Source: CAVYUC01 sp963816685 (GTDB lineage: Bacteria; Bacteroidota; Bacteroidia; Bacteroidales; Prolixibacteraceae). From it: a stretch of DNA of 64,000 bases. Below, in pieces: positions 1 through 9,628 of the stretch (positions are counted from its first letter, which is position 1; the number at the start of each line of letters is the position of its first letter). The stretch is taken from NCBI GenBank assembly GCA_963816685.1, contig CAWFMB010000022.1, forward strand, positions 1 to 64,000, in the 5' to 3' direction. The translations under genes were made by a program, and so were the position numbers. The notes beneath the pieces were generated by a model, which ran no database searches, was not told the origin of the DNA, and was given only the letters and a program-made list of their open reading frames with translations.

Positions 1-41
1 TTTGGATATATTTCAAAATGATAATAATTAAAAAATTCAAG

Positions 42-1901
42 ATGAAACGAATCAATACAGGATTTTTTCTTTTAATACTGATTTTTATGCCAAACATAAT
101 TTTTGCACAGGAACCTCAGATAATAAACATTGAAAACCGCGAATCGATGACGCTGAACGGAGTCTGGAAATACATCGTCGATCCATATGAAACCGGCTAC
201 TACGATTATCGTCGCGATGTGCGGGATCAGCAGGAGAGTCCAAGTCCTGCAGAATCACTGTTTTTAGGTGCAAAACCGCAATCGCCTTCCGAAAGGGTGG
301 AATACGATTTCGAAAAAGCAGATAACATTCTGGTCCCGCGCGACTGGAATTCACAAAAAGAAAAATTGTATTACTACGAAGGTTCCATCTGGTACTACAA
401 AGCATTTGATTATGAACCGAAATTGCAAAACAGCCGTCAGTTTATTTATTTTGGTGCGGCAAATTATGAAGCCGACGTATATTTGAATGGAAAAAAACTG
501 GGTAAGCACATTGGTGGTTTTACTCCTTTCAACTTCGAAATTACAGGTAAACTTAAACAGCAGGGGAATTTTATAATTGTGAAGGTGGACAATACCCGCG
601 GACTTGAAAAAGTGCCGACAATCAACACCGACTGGTGGAACTACGGAGGGTTAACCCGCGATGTGAAAATTATTGAAGTACCCGAAACTTTTATCCAGGA
701 TGATTACATTCAGCTTGCAAAAGATAAAAACGATGAACTTGAAATCTCAGTGACATTAAATGGCCCGGCAAAAGCCAACCGGGAAATTATTCTGGATATT
801 CCGGAAGCAAATATTAAATCAACTTTAAAAACAAACAGCCAGGGAATTGCAAAAGCCTCTGTAAGTGCGAAAAACCTGAATTTGTGGTCACCTCAAACTC
901 CTTATTTATATGAAGTCAATTTAGTGTTGAATGAGAATGTTTTACAGGATAAAATCGGATTTCGGACATTAAAAACTGATGGCGCTGATATTTTGCTTAA
1001 CGGGCAGCCTGTTTTTTTACGCGGAATAAGTATTCATGAGGAAAACGGAATCCGTGGCGGACGTGCCTATTCAGTAGAAGATGCGCGTATGCTGCTGGGA
1101 TGGGCAAAAGAACTGGGTTGCAATTTTGTGAGGCTGGCGCATTACCCGCACAACGAAAATATGACAAGGGTAGCCGATGAAATGGGAATCATGGTTTGGT
1201 CGGAAGTACCGGTATACTGGACAATACAATGGCAAAACGAAACAACATTCAATAATGCAAAACAACAATTGACCGACATGATTAACCGCGATAAAAACAA
1301 GGCTTCGGTAATTATCTGGTCTATGGCAAATGAAACTCCAATTTCCCCGGAAAGAACAGCATTTTTGAAAAAAATGATTGAAACGGCCAATGAAATGGAT
1401 CCCGTACGATTTGTCAGCGCAGCCCTGGAACGGCATACAAAGGAAGGAACAGAAAACACACAGGTTGTTGAAGATCCGCTTCAGGAATATGTGGATGTTA
1501 TTGCATTCAATGAATACATTGGCTGGTATGACGGGCTGCCGGATAAAGCCCGTACTGCAGTTTTCGATATTGAATTTAACAAACCGGTGATAGTTACCGA
1601 ATTTGGTGCAGGTGCATTGCAGGGATTTCATGGCGATAAAAATACACGCTGGACAGAAGAATTTCAGGAGTATTTGTATCAAGAAACAGTTAAAATGCTC
1701 GATAAAATTCCACAACTGCGGGGAATGACTCCCTGGATTTTAGCCGATTTTAAATCTCCGCGACGCGTGTTGAGTGATATCCAGGATGACTGGAACCGCA
1801 AAGGTTTAATCTCGGAAACCGGAGAAAAGAAAAAGGCTTTTTATGTGCTTCAGGATTATTATGAAATGAAAAAGGAAGAATATGCCGAAAAGGGAAAATA
1901 A
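42..1901 (+). CDS. GH2-family exported glycosidase (beta-glucuronidase/beta-galactosidase type)
   Basis: Exported glycoside hydrolase of family 2, cutting a beta-linked sugar (glucuronide or galactoside) in the periplasm or at the cell surface. The ATG at 42 gives a clean signal peptide ending in IFA; an in-frame ATG at 18 only adds a charged stub. Seen in order: jelly-roll sugar-binding domain (about residues 30-210, with GAANYEADVYLNGKKLG), immunoglobulin-like domain (about 215-315), then a TIM barrel. The acid/base Glu is in SMANETP (E431) and the nucleophile Glu in VTEFGAGA (E520), both intact. At 619 residues it is shorter than LacZ and close to the beta-glucuronidase length. A CBM6-like protein follows 50 bp downstream and is probably co-transcribed. 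The family is certain; the exact sugar is not. Confidence 0.92.
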   Translation: MKRINTGFFLLILIFMPNIIFAQEPQIINIENRESMTLNGVWKYIVDPYETGYYDYRRDVRDQQESPSPAESLFLGAKPQSPSERVEYDFEKADNILVPRDWNSQKEKLYYYEGSIWYYKAFDYEPKLQNSRQFIYFGAANYEADVYLNGKKLGKHIGGFTPFNFEITGKLKQQGNFIIVKVDNTRGLEKVPTINTDWWNYGGLTRDVKIIEVPETFIQDDYIQLAKDKNDELEISVTLNGPAKANREIILDIPEANIKSTLKTNSQGIAKASVSAKNLNLWSPQTPYLYEVNLVLNENVLQDKIGFRTLKTDGADILLNGQPVFLRGISIHEENGIRGGRAYSVEDARMLLGWAKELGCNFVRLAHYPHNENMTRVADEMGIMVWSEVPVYWTIQWQNETTFNNAKQQLTDMINRDKNKASVIIWSMANETPISPERTAFLKKMIETANEMDPVRFVSAALERHTKEGTENTQVVEDPLQEYVDVIAFNEYIGWYDGLPDKARTAVFDIEFNKPVIVTEFGAGALQGFHGDKNTRWTEEFQEYLYQETVKMLDKIPQLRGMTPWILADFKSPRRVLSDIQDDWNRKGLISETGEKKKAFYVLQDYYEMKKEEYAEKGK

Positions 1902-1950
1902 TATTTAATCAAAGATTCAATGAAAAAATTGGTGGTAAAATCTTAAAATA

Positions 1951-2607
1951 ATGAAGAATTATTCGTCGCTTTTATTGGTGGCTCTCCTGGTATTGACTGG
2001 ATTACCTGTAATCTCACAAAACAAACCGTGGAACGGAAATGTGCAGCAAATTCCCGGAAAGCTGCAATGTGAACTGTACGATTCGGGTGGGGAAGGAGTA
2101 GCCTATCACGATGTGGATTCAGTAAACAACGGCAGCGGCAGGTTAAATCCTGCTGACGGAACTTCCCTGAATGAATTTCGGATGAATGAAGGTGTGGATA
2201 TTTCCTATACAAAATTCAGAACACCGGCAATCGATAACAGTCCCTACAATCTTGTTGAACCTGAAAAAGATCAATTATATGTCGGCTGGACAGAGCCGGG
2301 CGAATGGATAAAATACACTGTCGATGTTCAAAAAGCAGGAACTTATCAGCTGGGAATCATGTATACATCAAATCAAAATGCTAAGATTTCAATTTCGGGC
2401 AATGATGGAAATCCATCCGCTTTCATTTTAATCCCGTCAACATTTGTGGCAGAAGATTCTGTGGGATGGCGGCAGTGGCACCACTGGAATTATATCGGTA
2501 AAGCAGCGCAGATTCATCTTGAAAAAGGAATTCAGACAATTACTCTCCGCATAGAAGAAACGGGCCAGATGAATTATGATTTCATCAATTTTAATTGGGT
2601 ATATTAA
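1951..2607 (+). CDS. Secreted CBM6/35-like carbohydrate-binding protein
   Basis: A 218-residue secreted protein that appears to be a single carbohydrate-binding module with no catalytic domain. It begins with a signal peptide (VLTGLPVISQ). The rest has the CBM6/CBM36 pattern: LQCELYDSGGEGVAYHD at the start (acidic calcium-site region), a central VGWTEPGEWIKYTVDVQKAGTYQL strand pair, and a terminal TITLRIEETGQMNYDFINFNWVY. This matches known CBM6 layout, where a Trp/Tyr cleft or a variable loop site binds glycan ends. It follows the GH2 enzyme by 50 bp and may help target it to substrate. Which glycan is bound cannot be read from sequence. Confidence 0.8.
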   Translation: MKNYSSLLLVALLVLTGLPVISQNKPWNGNVQQIPGKLQCELYDSGGEGVAYHDVDSVNNGSGRLNPADGTSLNEFRMNEGVDISYTKFRTPAIDNSPYNLVEPEKDQLYVGWTEPGEWIKYTVDVQKAGTYQLGIMYTSNQNAKISISGNDGNPSAFILIPSTFVAEDSVGWRQWHHWNYIGKAAQIHLEKGIQTITLRIEETGQMNYDFINFNWVY

Positions 2608-2724
2608 AAATAACCTCCGCACGGGGATTGAAAAATACGGAATGGTTGTATTGTTTTTTTAGTAGAAAAAAATTTTATTCGCATAGAATTAAACCGGTTA
2701 ATGAAATGATTAAATGAAGGTAAA

Positions 2725-4011
2725 ATGGCAAAGAAAAAGAAAACAAAAGTAATTCAAATGCTTTCGCCCGTGCAGTACATCAGGCAAAAGGCAAGGACCC
2801 TTCCCATTCATGAATGTTGGATAAATCTGGGTTGGGAAGATGGACTCGCCAATATTACAGTGGCACGGAAACACACAAATGGAAACCTGACACTGGGGCT
2901 TTATCTTGTCGATTTAAAATGCCTGGGGGTTAAAGATTCCCACTATTTCTTTAATATCTCACCCGGGGAATACAACGAATTGCTTTTGCACACAAAAGAA
3001 AGTATGGATATCGAACCTGCTGATTATACATTGGTCCATAATATTATTTTTGCAGGGATTGAATTTGCCGAAGATTTTGGTTTTAAGCCACACCAGGATT
3101 TTTCTGTATCGCAATACATACTTGAAGAAGATACAGAGGATATTGAATGGATGGAAATTGAATGTGGCCATAATGGGCAGCCATTTTATGTAAAGGGGCC
3201 CCTCGAAAGTGATTTGCGTGCCGGTCAGATTATAGCCCAGCTTGAAAAAACAGCTGGCCCTGGCAACTATGGCTTTGTCAATGCGCTGGATGAAGATCCG
3301 TTTGTTGATGACGATGATTTTGATGATGACGATGTTGATGTTGATTTTGATGAATTTATTGATCCGTGGGAACCCGGTATGGAGTTTCCGGAAGGAATGC
3401 CGGAATACAATGAAAATGAAGTAAAAAACAGTGAAACCTTTCAGTTTAAGATACAACTTCAGGACATTAATAATCCAACTGTATGGCGAAAGGTAACTGT
3501 TCCGTCCTATTATTCATTCCTGCATTTTCATTACATTATTCAGATGGTATTTGGTTGGGAAAATTACCATCTGTTCCAATTTTCAGAAAAAGAATATAAT
3601 TCAAAAGTTGTCATTTCCGAAATAGAAGAAAACGCTGATACTTTTGGTGAAAATCAATTGGAAGCGGCAGAAATCAGTCTCTCTGAAATATTTCGCACGG
3701 AGAAACAACAGTTTATTTACCTGTACGATTTTGGCGACTCCTGGGAACACCTGATAACACTGGAGAAAATCATTTCTGAAACAACAACATCACCCCGGTT
3801 GCTGGCCGGCCAGGGCGCTTGTCCACCCGAAGATTGCGGAGGTGTCGGCGGCTTCGAAAACATGAAAGATATCCTTAAAAATAAGAAACATCCTGAGTAC
3901 AGGAAATTAATGAAGTGGCTTGATTTGGACACCGGTGAAATATGGAATTCAAATGCGTTCGATTTAGAAGAAAAACAGGAACAGTTGCAGCAATTTTTTA
4001 ACGGGAAGTAG
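2725..4011 (+). CDS. pRiA4b ORF-3-like (IS1096 TnpR-type) domain protein with acidic linker
   Basis: Cytoplasmic 428-residue protein in two parts joined by an extremely acidic linker (about residues 190-225, almost all Asp). The C-terminal half (about 240-420) has the plasmid pRiA4b ORF-3-like signature: FKIQLQDINNPTVWRKV, then HFHYIIQMVFGWENYHLFQF and FIYLYDFGDSWEHLITLE, with a short Cys-bearing ACPPEDCGGVGG motif. The family is annotated as a transposon or plasmid passenger, but it is chromosomal in many Bacteroidota and its function is unknown. The N-terminal half (IHECWINLGWEDGLANITVARKH) is a conserved region often found upstream of this domain. No transposase or terminal repeats flank it, so mobility is not supported. 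Confidence 0.75.
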   Translation: MAKKKKTKVIQMLSPVQYIRQKARTLPIHECWINLGWEDGLANITVARKHTNGNLTLGLYLVDLKCLGVKDSHYFFNISPGEYNELLLHTKESMDIEPADYTLVHNIIFAGIEFAEDFGFKPHQDFSVSQYILEEDTEDIEWMEIECGHNGQPFYVKGPLESDLRAGQIIAQLEKTAGPGNYGFVNALDEDPFVDDDDFDDDDVDVDFDEFIDPWEPGMEFPEGMPEYNENEVKNSETFQFKIQLQDINNPTVWRKVTVPSYYSFLHFHYIIQMVFGWENYHLFQFSEKEYNSKVVISEIEENADTFGENQLEAAEISLSEIFRTEKQQFIYLYDFGDSWEHLITLEKIISETTTSPRLLAGQGACPPEDCGGVGGFENMKDILKNKKHPEYRKLMKWLDLDTGEIWNSNAFDLEEKQEQLQQFFNGK

Positions 4012-4110
4012 CGGGGGCTTTACTTTTTAATTAATAACCCAGGCAACTACTTCTGTTTCCTTCCTGTTTATTCTTCAATATTTGATATTTTTGAACTCAA
4101 AATAATCCGA

Positions 4111-5127
4111 ATGAACCAATCTCTTTTGCTTGCCATTTTATTGTTTGTATCTTTTTCTTCCTATGGCCGGGAAAATCATCCCCGCGTATTTGTATTTACA
4201 GACATAAACATCGACAAGGGCGATCCGGACGACCGGCAGTCGCTGGTGCATTTGCTCTGGTATGCAAACGAACTCGATATCGGAGGTATTGTAACCGATC
4301 GCTGGAATGCACAGGGTTTGGAAGCCGCGAATATGGCCATCGATGCGTATGCTGAAGATTATTCAAAGTACGATTTTCAAAAACAGGGATATCCGCAACC
4401 TGAAAATATCCGCAACCTGCTGGCTGAAAATGATGAAGATGCAATCCTGCGGTTAAAAAATGAAGCATTGAATGCACCTGAACCACTATATGTGCTGGTT
4501 TGGGGAAACATGAAAAACTTTGGCAAAGCAATAAGTAAATATCCTGAGATTACTGATCATATTCGTTTAATCACCATTGGAACAGGACTGAAATATGGCC
4601 CTGAAGATGAAGTCGCCGGAGAAAACTGTAAGGAGCCCAACTGGAATGGTCCCGGCAGAAACGAAATATACAACGACCCGCGGTTGAACAACATGTGGTG
4701 GCTTGAAATCAACTGGACCTACAACGGAATGTTTTCGGGAAACGGACCAAAAGAGATGTTTAACAAACTTTCGGAATTTGGGGCAATGGGAAACCACCTG
4801 AAAGAAGTAACCAAAAACCAGGAATGGGCACAATATTTCAGGGTGGGCGATACACCATCTGTATTGTATGTTATCGATCCGACACATAATCCGGATGACC
4901 CCGCAAAAAGCAGTTGGGCGGGAAAGTTCAAAAAGCCCTTTCCTGAAAAACGTCCAAACTACTATACCGATGACAATGGCCCTGTAGAGTGGAACTATTC
5001 TGACCCCTGTAAAACCTGGAATAACCTGAAAGAAATGTACGCTTATAATAAAAGTACACTTGAAAAAGAACGGCCGGAAATGTATGAAGCGTTGCTAAAA
5101 AAGCTTGAAAAAGTTTATAAGGAATAG
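4111..5127 (+). CDS. Exported DUF1593 nucleoside-hydrolase-like protein
   Basis: Exported 338-residue protein with the DUF1593 nucleoside-hydrolase-like fold. After a signal peptide ending near SSYGRE it has VFVFTDINIDKGDPDDRQSL, whose Asp cluster corresponds to the calcium-binding DxDxDD motif of nucleoside hydrolases. The family is found with secreted glycan enzymes and is thought to hydrolyse N- or O-glycosides; no defined substrate is known. Many relatives carry an extra C-terminal domain that is absent here. It is a single gene, 99 bp after its upstream neighbour. The domain call is solid; the reaction is inference. Confidence 0.8.
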   Translation: MNQSLLLAILLFVSFSSYGRENHPRVFVFTDINIDKGDPDDRQSLVHLLWYANELDIGGIVTDRWNAQGLEAANMAIDAYAEDYSKYDFQKQGYPQPENIRNLLAENDEDAILRLKNEALNAPEPLYVLVWGNMKNFGKAISKYPEITDHIRLITIGTGLKYGPEDEVAGENCKEPNWNGPGRNEIYNDPRLNNMWWLEINWTYNGMFSGNGPKEMFNKLSEFGAMGNHLKEVTKNQEWAQYFRVGDTPSVLYVIDPTHNPDDPAKSSWAGKFKKPFPEKRPNYYTDDNGPVEWNYSDPCKTWNNLKEMYAYNKSTLEKERPEMYEALLKKLEKVYKE

Positions 5128-5198
5128 CATGGGGATTTTATTTCCTGTGCAACATTAGTTGCTTATTTAGTGCAGGATAAATATAAAAGAAGAAATTA

Positions 5199-5585
5199 AT
5201 GACAGAATCCAAAGACAAAAACTCATTCGCAAAATCAAGGGAGCACCTCGCCAATGAAAGAACTTTTCTTGCCTGGATTCGGACAAGTATTGCATTTATG
5301 GGTTTTGGTTTTGTAATCGTAAAATTTACCTTATTTCTAAAACAACTGTCAGTACTGTTGGAAACCACTGACATTTCAACTAAGGGATATTCTTCAATTA
5401 TAGGGGTTACAATGGTTGCCATTGGCGTGGTAATAGCAGTTTTGTCTTTTTTGCAATACAGGAAAAATAACCGGCAATTGCAAAAAGGCAACTTTGTTTC
5501 CTCCACAAAGCTGTCGCTTCTGATAACGCTTATAATAATAACCGGCGGAATAATTTTAATCATTTACCTGTTATCCAACATTTGA
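5199..5585 (+). CDS. DUF202 (YidH-like) inner-membrane protein
   Basis: Small integral membrane protein of 128 residues. It carries the DUF202 signature near the N terminus (ANERTFLAWIRTSIAFMGFGF), followed by two further hydrophobic segments (about 67-87 and 103-127). DUF202 proteins such as E. coli YidH have three transmembrane helices and no established biochemical role. The ATG at 5199 is preceded by a purine-rich AGAAGAA. It stands alone between the DUF1593 gene and the signalling island. Confidence 0.85.
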   Translation: MTESKDKNSFAKSREHLANERTFLAWIRTSIAFMGFGFVIVKFTLFLKQLSVLLETTDISTKGYSSIIGVTMVAIGVVIAVLSFLQYRKNNRQLQKGNFVSSTKLSLLITLIIITGGIILIIYLLSNI

Positions 5586-5693
5586 ACTGTGCGTATTTTC
5601 AGGTCTGTAAACACAATTAGTCGTACACCGGCACCAGGCATAAACTAAATCTGTGTCATAAAAAATACATTTCAGGAAAAGCAAGTTACCCTT

Positions 5694-5719
5694 CCCCGCC
5701 TGTCTGCCGACAGGCAGGG
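5694..5719. repeat. REP-like palindrome (GCCTGTC-TGCC-GACAGGC)
   Basis: A 7-bp perfect stem with a 4-base loop (arms 5698-5704 and 5709-5715) in the 250-bp gap before the sensor kinase gene. It is GC-rich compared with its surroundings. A related hairpin, with arms CCGTC and GACGG followed by GACAGGG, lies at 21574-21597. Such elements are dispersed in Bacteroidota intergenic DNA. There is no T-run, so a terminator role is unlikely. Confidence 0.6.
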
Positions 5720-5758
5720 AAAGTCTTCCATCACAAACTAAACAACATTGAACCGGTA

Positions 5759-5774
5759 TCACATAAAGATGTGA
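5759..5774. promoter_or_regulatory. Putative response-regulator operator upstream of the sensor kinase
   Basis: TCACATAAAGATGTGA, a 6-4-6 dyad matching the other sites of this island. It lies 61 bp upstream of the kinase ATG. Unlike the others it has no -7-like sequence 23 bp downstream, so it may autoregulate from a different position. Its AAAG spacer is identical to that of the site at 11325-11340. Confidence 0.6.
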
Positions 5775-5835
5775 TTTTTGTGTTTTGGTATTTTGGGAAT
5801 AAAGGTTTTCGTATTTTTATACAAACAAGAAAAAT

Positions 5836-8800
5836 ATGAGAACCTGCTTTTTTGTGGTGTTGTTTATCATTGGCTTTTCGGTTCAGGGGCAGATACCTTA
5901 CCTTTTTAACCGGCTTTCTCATTCCGACGGTTTAAATACAAATAAAGTAAACTGCATTTTTCAGGATAATAAAGGCTTCTTGTGGATTGGTACAGAAAAC
6001 GGGATTCAACGATTCGACGGCCGTAAATTCATCAGTTTCAGATCAAACGGATTGGATAATTCGTTACCCCCTTTTGGTGTGGATCAGATATTGGATGCAG
6101 GTAACGGGAGATTTTGGATCAGGCAGGGAACAGAGATTGGACAATACGATCCAGTGTCGTTTAAATATTATAAAACACATATTTATCCTGACATTCAACA
6201 AATCTCCAATACTGACCTAAAAATGTCTGCAGACAGCAAAGGGAATATTTTCCTCTATACACGCCGGTCTGATTTAATGCATTATGACCAGGAGACAAAT
6301 TCTTTCACAAATAAAAATACACCGGTAAAAATTCCCAAAGGCTGGTCAGTTAATTTTCTTTATGAAGATATAAAAGAGAAAAAATATTACATCTGCAGCG
6401 ACGATGGACTGGCAATATATGATGAAGCTTCGCAGGAACTAAAGTATAAAGATCATAATCCGGATGACACCGTAACTCCCGGCTGGCAAAACCTGAAGTT
6501 TGTTTACAATTTCTACATCGACAGCCAAAACACCTGGTGGATATTTTATTATGATTCAACTCCGGGGAACGAGGCATATGTTATTCATCATGTTGATCCC
6601 CAAACCGGGAAATTAATCGACAGCACCTCGGCAAAAATCATGGAAAACAACAATTATGAACAATACCTCTGGATTTTTGAAACTACTGACCATCAGTTGT
6701 GGATAGGAGGTGTGAATTCGCTTCTAAGTTATGACAGATACAATTCTGTTTTCACTCAAAATATAAGTCTAAACAAGAGTGAATTTGACATAAAATGCCG
6801 GGAAATAAAACAAATCTTTGAGGACAGGGAAAATAGTTTGTGGTTTTGCACCGATAACGGACTTTATATCATTGGACGTGGTCAGGAAAACGCATACAAC
6901 TATGTTTTTGAAAATAATACAGGCGACGAGATTTTGATTAATTCGATTCTTCAAACTGAAAATAAAGAAAACTGGATTGGCACCTGGGGTAAAGGGATAC
7001 TGATTTTCGACAGTCTGTTTATACAAAAGGATGTTAATCTGTATAAAGGAACCAACGTAAAAGAGTTAAAAATGACGTGGGATTTATATCAGCAAAAATC
7101 CAATGGACTTATCTGGTGTGGTTGCCAAAACGGGATTATCGCTGTCTTTGATCCATATACAAAAAAGGCTGTTCATATTTTGCGTCCACCGGCAATGAAT
7201 GGTGCATCAGTCCGTCAGATTGCAGAAGACAAAAGTGGAAATTTATGGTTTGGCACGCAAAACGGAAAGCTGTTTAAATGGAATAAAAATGATAATATCA
7301 GTGATCAAAGTTTCGAAGAAGTAAATGATTTTCACACAGCTGTATTTTGTCTGAATATTGATTCTGCAGGACGTATATGGCTGGGAACAAATAAAATGGG
7401 ATTATTTACAACAGACAGCACCGGAAGAAATGAATTGTTTCATTTTTCTGATGAGCATCAGAATGCACCCGCATTATTTGGCAAAAACGTTTACGATATT
7501 GAACAGTATAACGACAGTATCTTCTTTATCAGCACCGGACTTTTGAACATCCTGAATATAAATTCAGGAAAAATCAAACAGCTGTCACAATATGATGGGC
7601 TGCCGGGAAACAACGTTTTTAAATTAGCTAAAGATTCAGAAGGGATTTTATGGTTTTCTACAAACAACGGGCTTGGTAGTTATAACTATTCCAAAAACAT
7701 GTTTGCCTCTTACACTGAAAGAAATGGTTTTGTATATGCAGGAAAACCTGCCTATGCAAAGTTTCAGATGAGAAACGGAGAAATATGGTTTGGAGGAGAA
7801 AACTCTTTGTACGGTTTCATTCCGGAAAAAATATCAAACAGATCAACCCCCTTAAATGTTACCTTAACTGATTTTAAACTTTTTAACACCTATATTCCGC
7901 TGGATTCGCTTATGTCTTTAAACGAAATTTGTTTAAAACCGGAACAAAACTCATTTACCATTTATTTTTCATCATTAAGTTATGCACAGCAGGATAATCT
8001 GGTTTATTATTACAAGCTCGAAGGAGTAAACAATGATTGGGTAAAAGCAGATCGCGATCTTGCCGCCCAGTATACTGTATTACCTCCCGGAGACTATACA
8101 TTTAAGGTAAAATGTGTAAATCTTCAGGGCCAGGAGTCAGACAAGATCACGTCACTTCATTTGTCTGTACTCCCTCATTTTTATCAAACCTGGTGGTTCT
8201 TCATTCTTGGAATAGCAGTTGCAGGCTGGCTTGCTTATTTTATTTACAGGCAACGTATAAATAAAATACTTGCGGTAGAACGGGTTCGGAATAAAGTGGC
8301 CCGCGACCTGCACGATGATGTAGGTTCTACATTAAGCACCATTAATATACTAAGTTCAATGGCAAAAACCAAATTACTGGCCGACCCCGTAAAAGCAAGT
8401 GAATACATTTCGAAAATCACAGATAACAGCCAGCAAATGATGGAAGCCATGGACGATATTGTGTGGAGCATTAAACCCGATAATGACAATATGCAACGAA
8501 TTTTGGCAAGAATGCGGGAATATGCTTCCTCTATCCTGGAACCCAAAGATATTGAAATCGAATTTCGGGTTGACGAAAACATATACGACCTGAAACCAAA
8601 CATGGAAACAAGGCGCGATCTTTTTCTGATTTTCAAGGAAGCACTGAATAACAGTGCCAAATACAGTAAATGTACCAAAATTGAAATCCACATAACACAT
8701 GAAAATAAAAAACTCATAATCGGTGTTACCGATAACGGAATTGGATTTGATATGCGCACTTCAGATGCAGGCAACGGATTGGGAAATATGCAAAAAAGAG

Positions 8801-8886
8801 CGGAAGGACTGCATGGTTCAATTCATATTAAAAGTGAAGTGGGCAGAGGAACTGAAATATTGCTGTTTGTGCCTGTAAGCAACTGA
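5836..8886 (+). CDS. Two-component propeller sensor histidine kinase
   Basis: Inner-membrane sensor kinase of 1016 residues. A signal peptide leads into a periplasmic sensor built from many 'two-component regulator propeller' repeats (motifs such as GFLWIGTENGIQRFDG, NLWFGTQNG, GILWFSTNNGLGSYN). A Y_Y_Y domain follows (about 690-775, NLVYYYKLEGVNNDWV), then one transmembrane helix (about 783-803). The kinase core is of the HisKA_3 type: phosphoacceptor His in RDLHDDVGSTLS (H826), then an HATPase region (EALNNSAKYSK, DNGIGFD, GLGNMQKRAEGLHG). Unlike the hybrid two-component systems next to many PULs, it has no receiver or AraC domain and signals to the separate regulator encoded 66 bp downstream. 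The ligand is unknown. Confidence 0.93.
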   Translation: MRTCFFVVLFIIGFSVQGQIPYLFNRLSHSDGLNTNKVNCIFQDNKGFLWIGTENGIQRFDGRKFISFRSNGLDNSLPPFGVDQILDAGNGRFWIRQGTEIGQYDPVSFKYYKTHIYPDIQQISNTDLKMSADSKGNIFLYTRRSDLMHYDQETNSFTNKNTPVKIPKGWSVNFLYEDIKEKKYYICSDDGLAIYDEASQELKYKDHNPDDTVTPGWQNLKFVYNFYIDSQNTWWIFYYDSTPGNEAYVIHHVDPQTGKLIDSTSAKIMENNNYEQYLWIFETTDHQLWIGGVNSLLSYDRYNSVFTQNISLNKSEFDIKCREIKQIFEDRENSLWFCTDNGLYIIGRGQENAYNYVFENNTGDEILINSILQTENKENWIGTWGKGILIFDSLFIQKDVNLYKGTNVKELKMTWDLYQQKSNGLIWCGCQNGIIAVFDPYTKKAVHILRPPAMNGASVRQIAEDKSGNLWFGTQNGKLFKWNKNDNISDQSFEEVNDFHTAVFCLNIDSAGRIWLGTNKMGLFTTDSTGRNELFHFSDEHQNAPALFGKNVYDIEQYNDSIFFISTGLLNILNINSGKIKQLSQYDGLPGNNVFKLAKDSEGILWFSTNNGLGSYNYSKNMFASYTERNGFVYAGKPAYAKFQMRNGEIWFGGENSLYGFIPEKISNRSTPLNVTLTDFKLFNTYIPLDSLMSLNEICLKPEQNSFTIYFSSLSYAQQDNLVYYYKLEGVNNDWVKADRDLAAQYTVLPPGDYTFKVKCVNLQGQESDKITSLHLSVLPHFYQTWWFFILGIAVAGWLAYFIYRQRINKILAVERVRNKVARDLHDDVGSTLSTINILSSMAKTKLLADPVKASEYISKITDNSQQMMEAMDDIVWSIKPDNDNMQRILARMREYASSILEPKDIEIEFRVDENIYDLKPNMETRRDLFLIFKEALNNSAKYSKCTKIEIHITHENKKLIIGVTDNGIGFDMRTSDAGNGLGNMQKRAEGLHGSIHIKSEVGRGTEILLFVPVSN

Positions 8887-8890
8887 ATTT

Positions 8891-8937
8891 TCACATATTT
8901 ATGTGAAACGAAAATTAAAAACTGTTGCGTAAGTTTG
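8891..8937 (+). promoter_or_regulatory. Operator plus -7 box of the response-regulator gene
   Basis: TCACATATTTATGTGA (8891-8906), the most symmetric site of the island, is a perfect 7-2-7 dyad. Exactly 23 bp later comes TAAGTTTG (8930-8937), a full match to the Bacteroidota -7 consensus TAnnTTTG. The predicted start of transcription is only about 10 bp before the ATG at 8953. This suggests the regulator controls its own gene. Confidence 0.65.
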
Positions 8938-8952
8938 TATAAAACACTCACA

Positions 8953-9585
8953 ATGATAAAAGTTCTGATATACGAAGATAACCCGCAGTTGAGAGAAGGG
9001 CTAACAATGCTGATCGATGGAAGTGAAGGATTCAGCGTTGCAGCCTCGTATAAAAACTGTGTAAACATTGTTTCCGAGCTTAAAACCTGGAAACCGGATG
9101 TTGTTTTGATGGACATTGATATGCCGGGAATCAGCGGAATTGAAGGATTGAAAAAAATCAGGGAAACCAATCGGGAGGTAAAAGTGTTGATGTTAACTGT
9201 TTTTGATGACAATGTTAATGTATTTGAAGCTTTGAAAAATGGTGCAAATGGTTACCTGCTTAAAAAGACCCCGCCTGCCAAATTGCTGGAATATATCCAG
9301 GATGTTGCTTCCGGAGGCGCACCCATGACTTCATCGGTTGCAACCCAGGTCTTAAAAATGTTCTCTGAATTACCTGCCCGCACAAATAATGAATACAATT
9401 TAAGTGAACGCGAAAAACAAGTGCTGCAGTTGCTGGTAAACGGATACAGTTATAAAATGATTGCCGCCGACATGTTCATCGCCATTGATACAGTTCGTTC
9501 ACATATCAAAAAGATTTACGAAAAACTCCAGGTCAACAGCAAAAGTGAAGCCGTTGCCAAGGCTTTTAAAGATAAATTGCTCTAA
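8953..9585 (+). CDS. NarL/LuxR-type response regulator
   Basis: Cytoplasmic response regulator of 210 residues, partner of the preceding kinase. The receiver domain (about 1-120) has VLIYEDN, the phosphoacceptor Asp in VVLMDIDMPG (D54) and the conserved Lys in YLLKKTPP. The C-terminal LuxR helix-turn-helix (about 145-205) reads LSEREKQVLQLLVNGYSYKMIAADMFIAIDTVRSHIKKIYEKL. The ATG at 8953 is preferred over an upstream in-frame TTG at 8935, which would overlap the -7 box. LuxR-type regulators usually bind dyads as dimers, and the 16-bp dyads upstream of this and neighbouring genes are the natural targets. Confidence 0.95.
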   Translation: MIKVLIYEDNPQLREGLTMLIDGSEGFSVAASYKNCVNIVSELKTWKPDVVLMDIDMPGISGIEGLKKIRETNREVKVLMLTVFDDNVNVFEALKNGANGYLLKKTPPAKLLEYIQDVASGGAPMTSSVATQVLKMFSELPARTNNEYNLSEREKQVLQLLVNGYSYKMIAADMFIAIDTVRSHIKKIYEKLQVNSKSEAVAKAFKDKLL

Positions 9586-9628
9586 ACAGGAATGCATTTG
9601 CAATCCCTGGAATTCCAGTTTCTTGTTT

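Noticed and set aside
1071..1715. Long antisense frame (214 codons) inside the GH2 gene
   Set aside because: It is opposite a gene with clear catalytic motifs, is full of Cys, Phe and His runs unlike real proteins, and has no domain.
2725..4011. Mobile element carrying the pRiA4b/TnpR-like gene
   Set aside because: No transposase, terminal inverted repeats or target duplications are visible around it.
8244..8774. Antisense frame of 176 codons inside the sensor kinase gene
   Set aside because: Shadow of the well-supported kinase core; composition is Ser/Leu-rich and without motifs.
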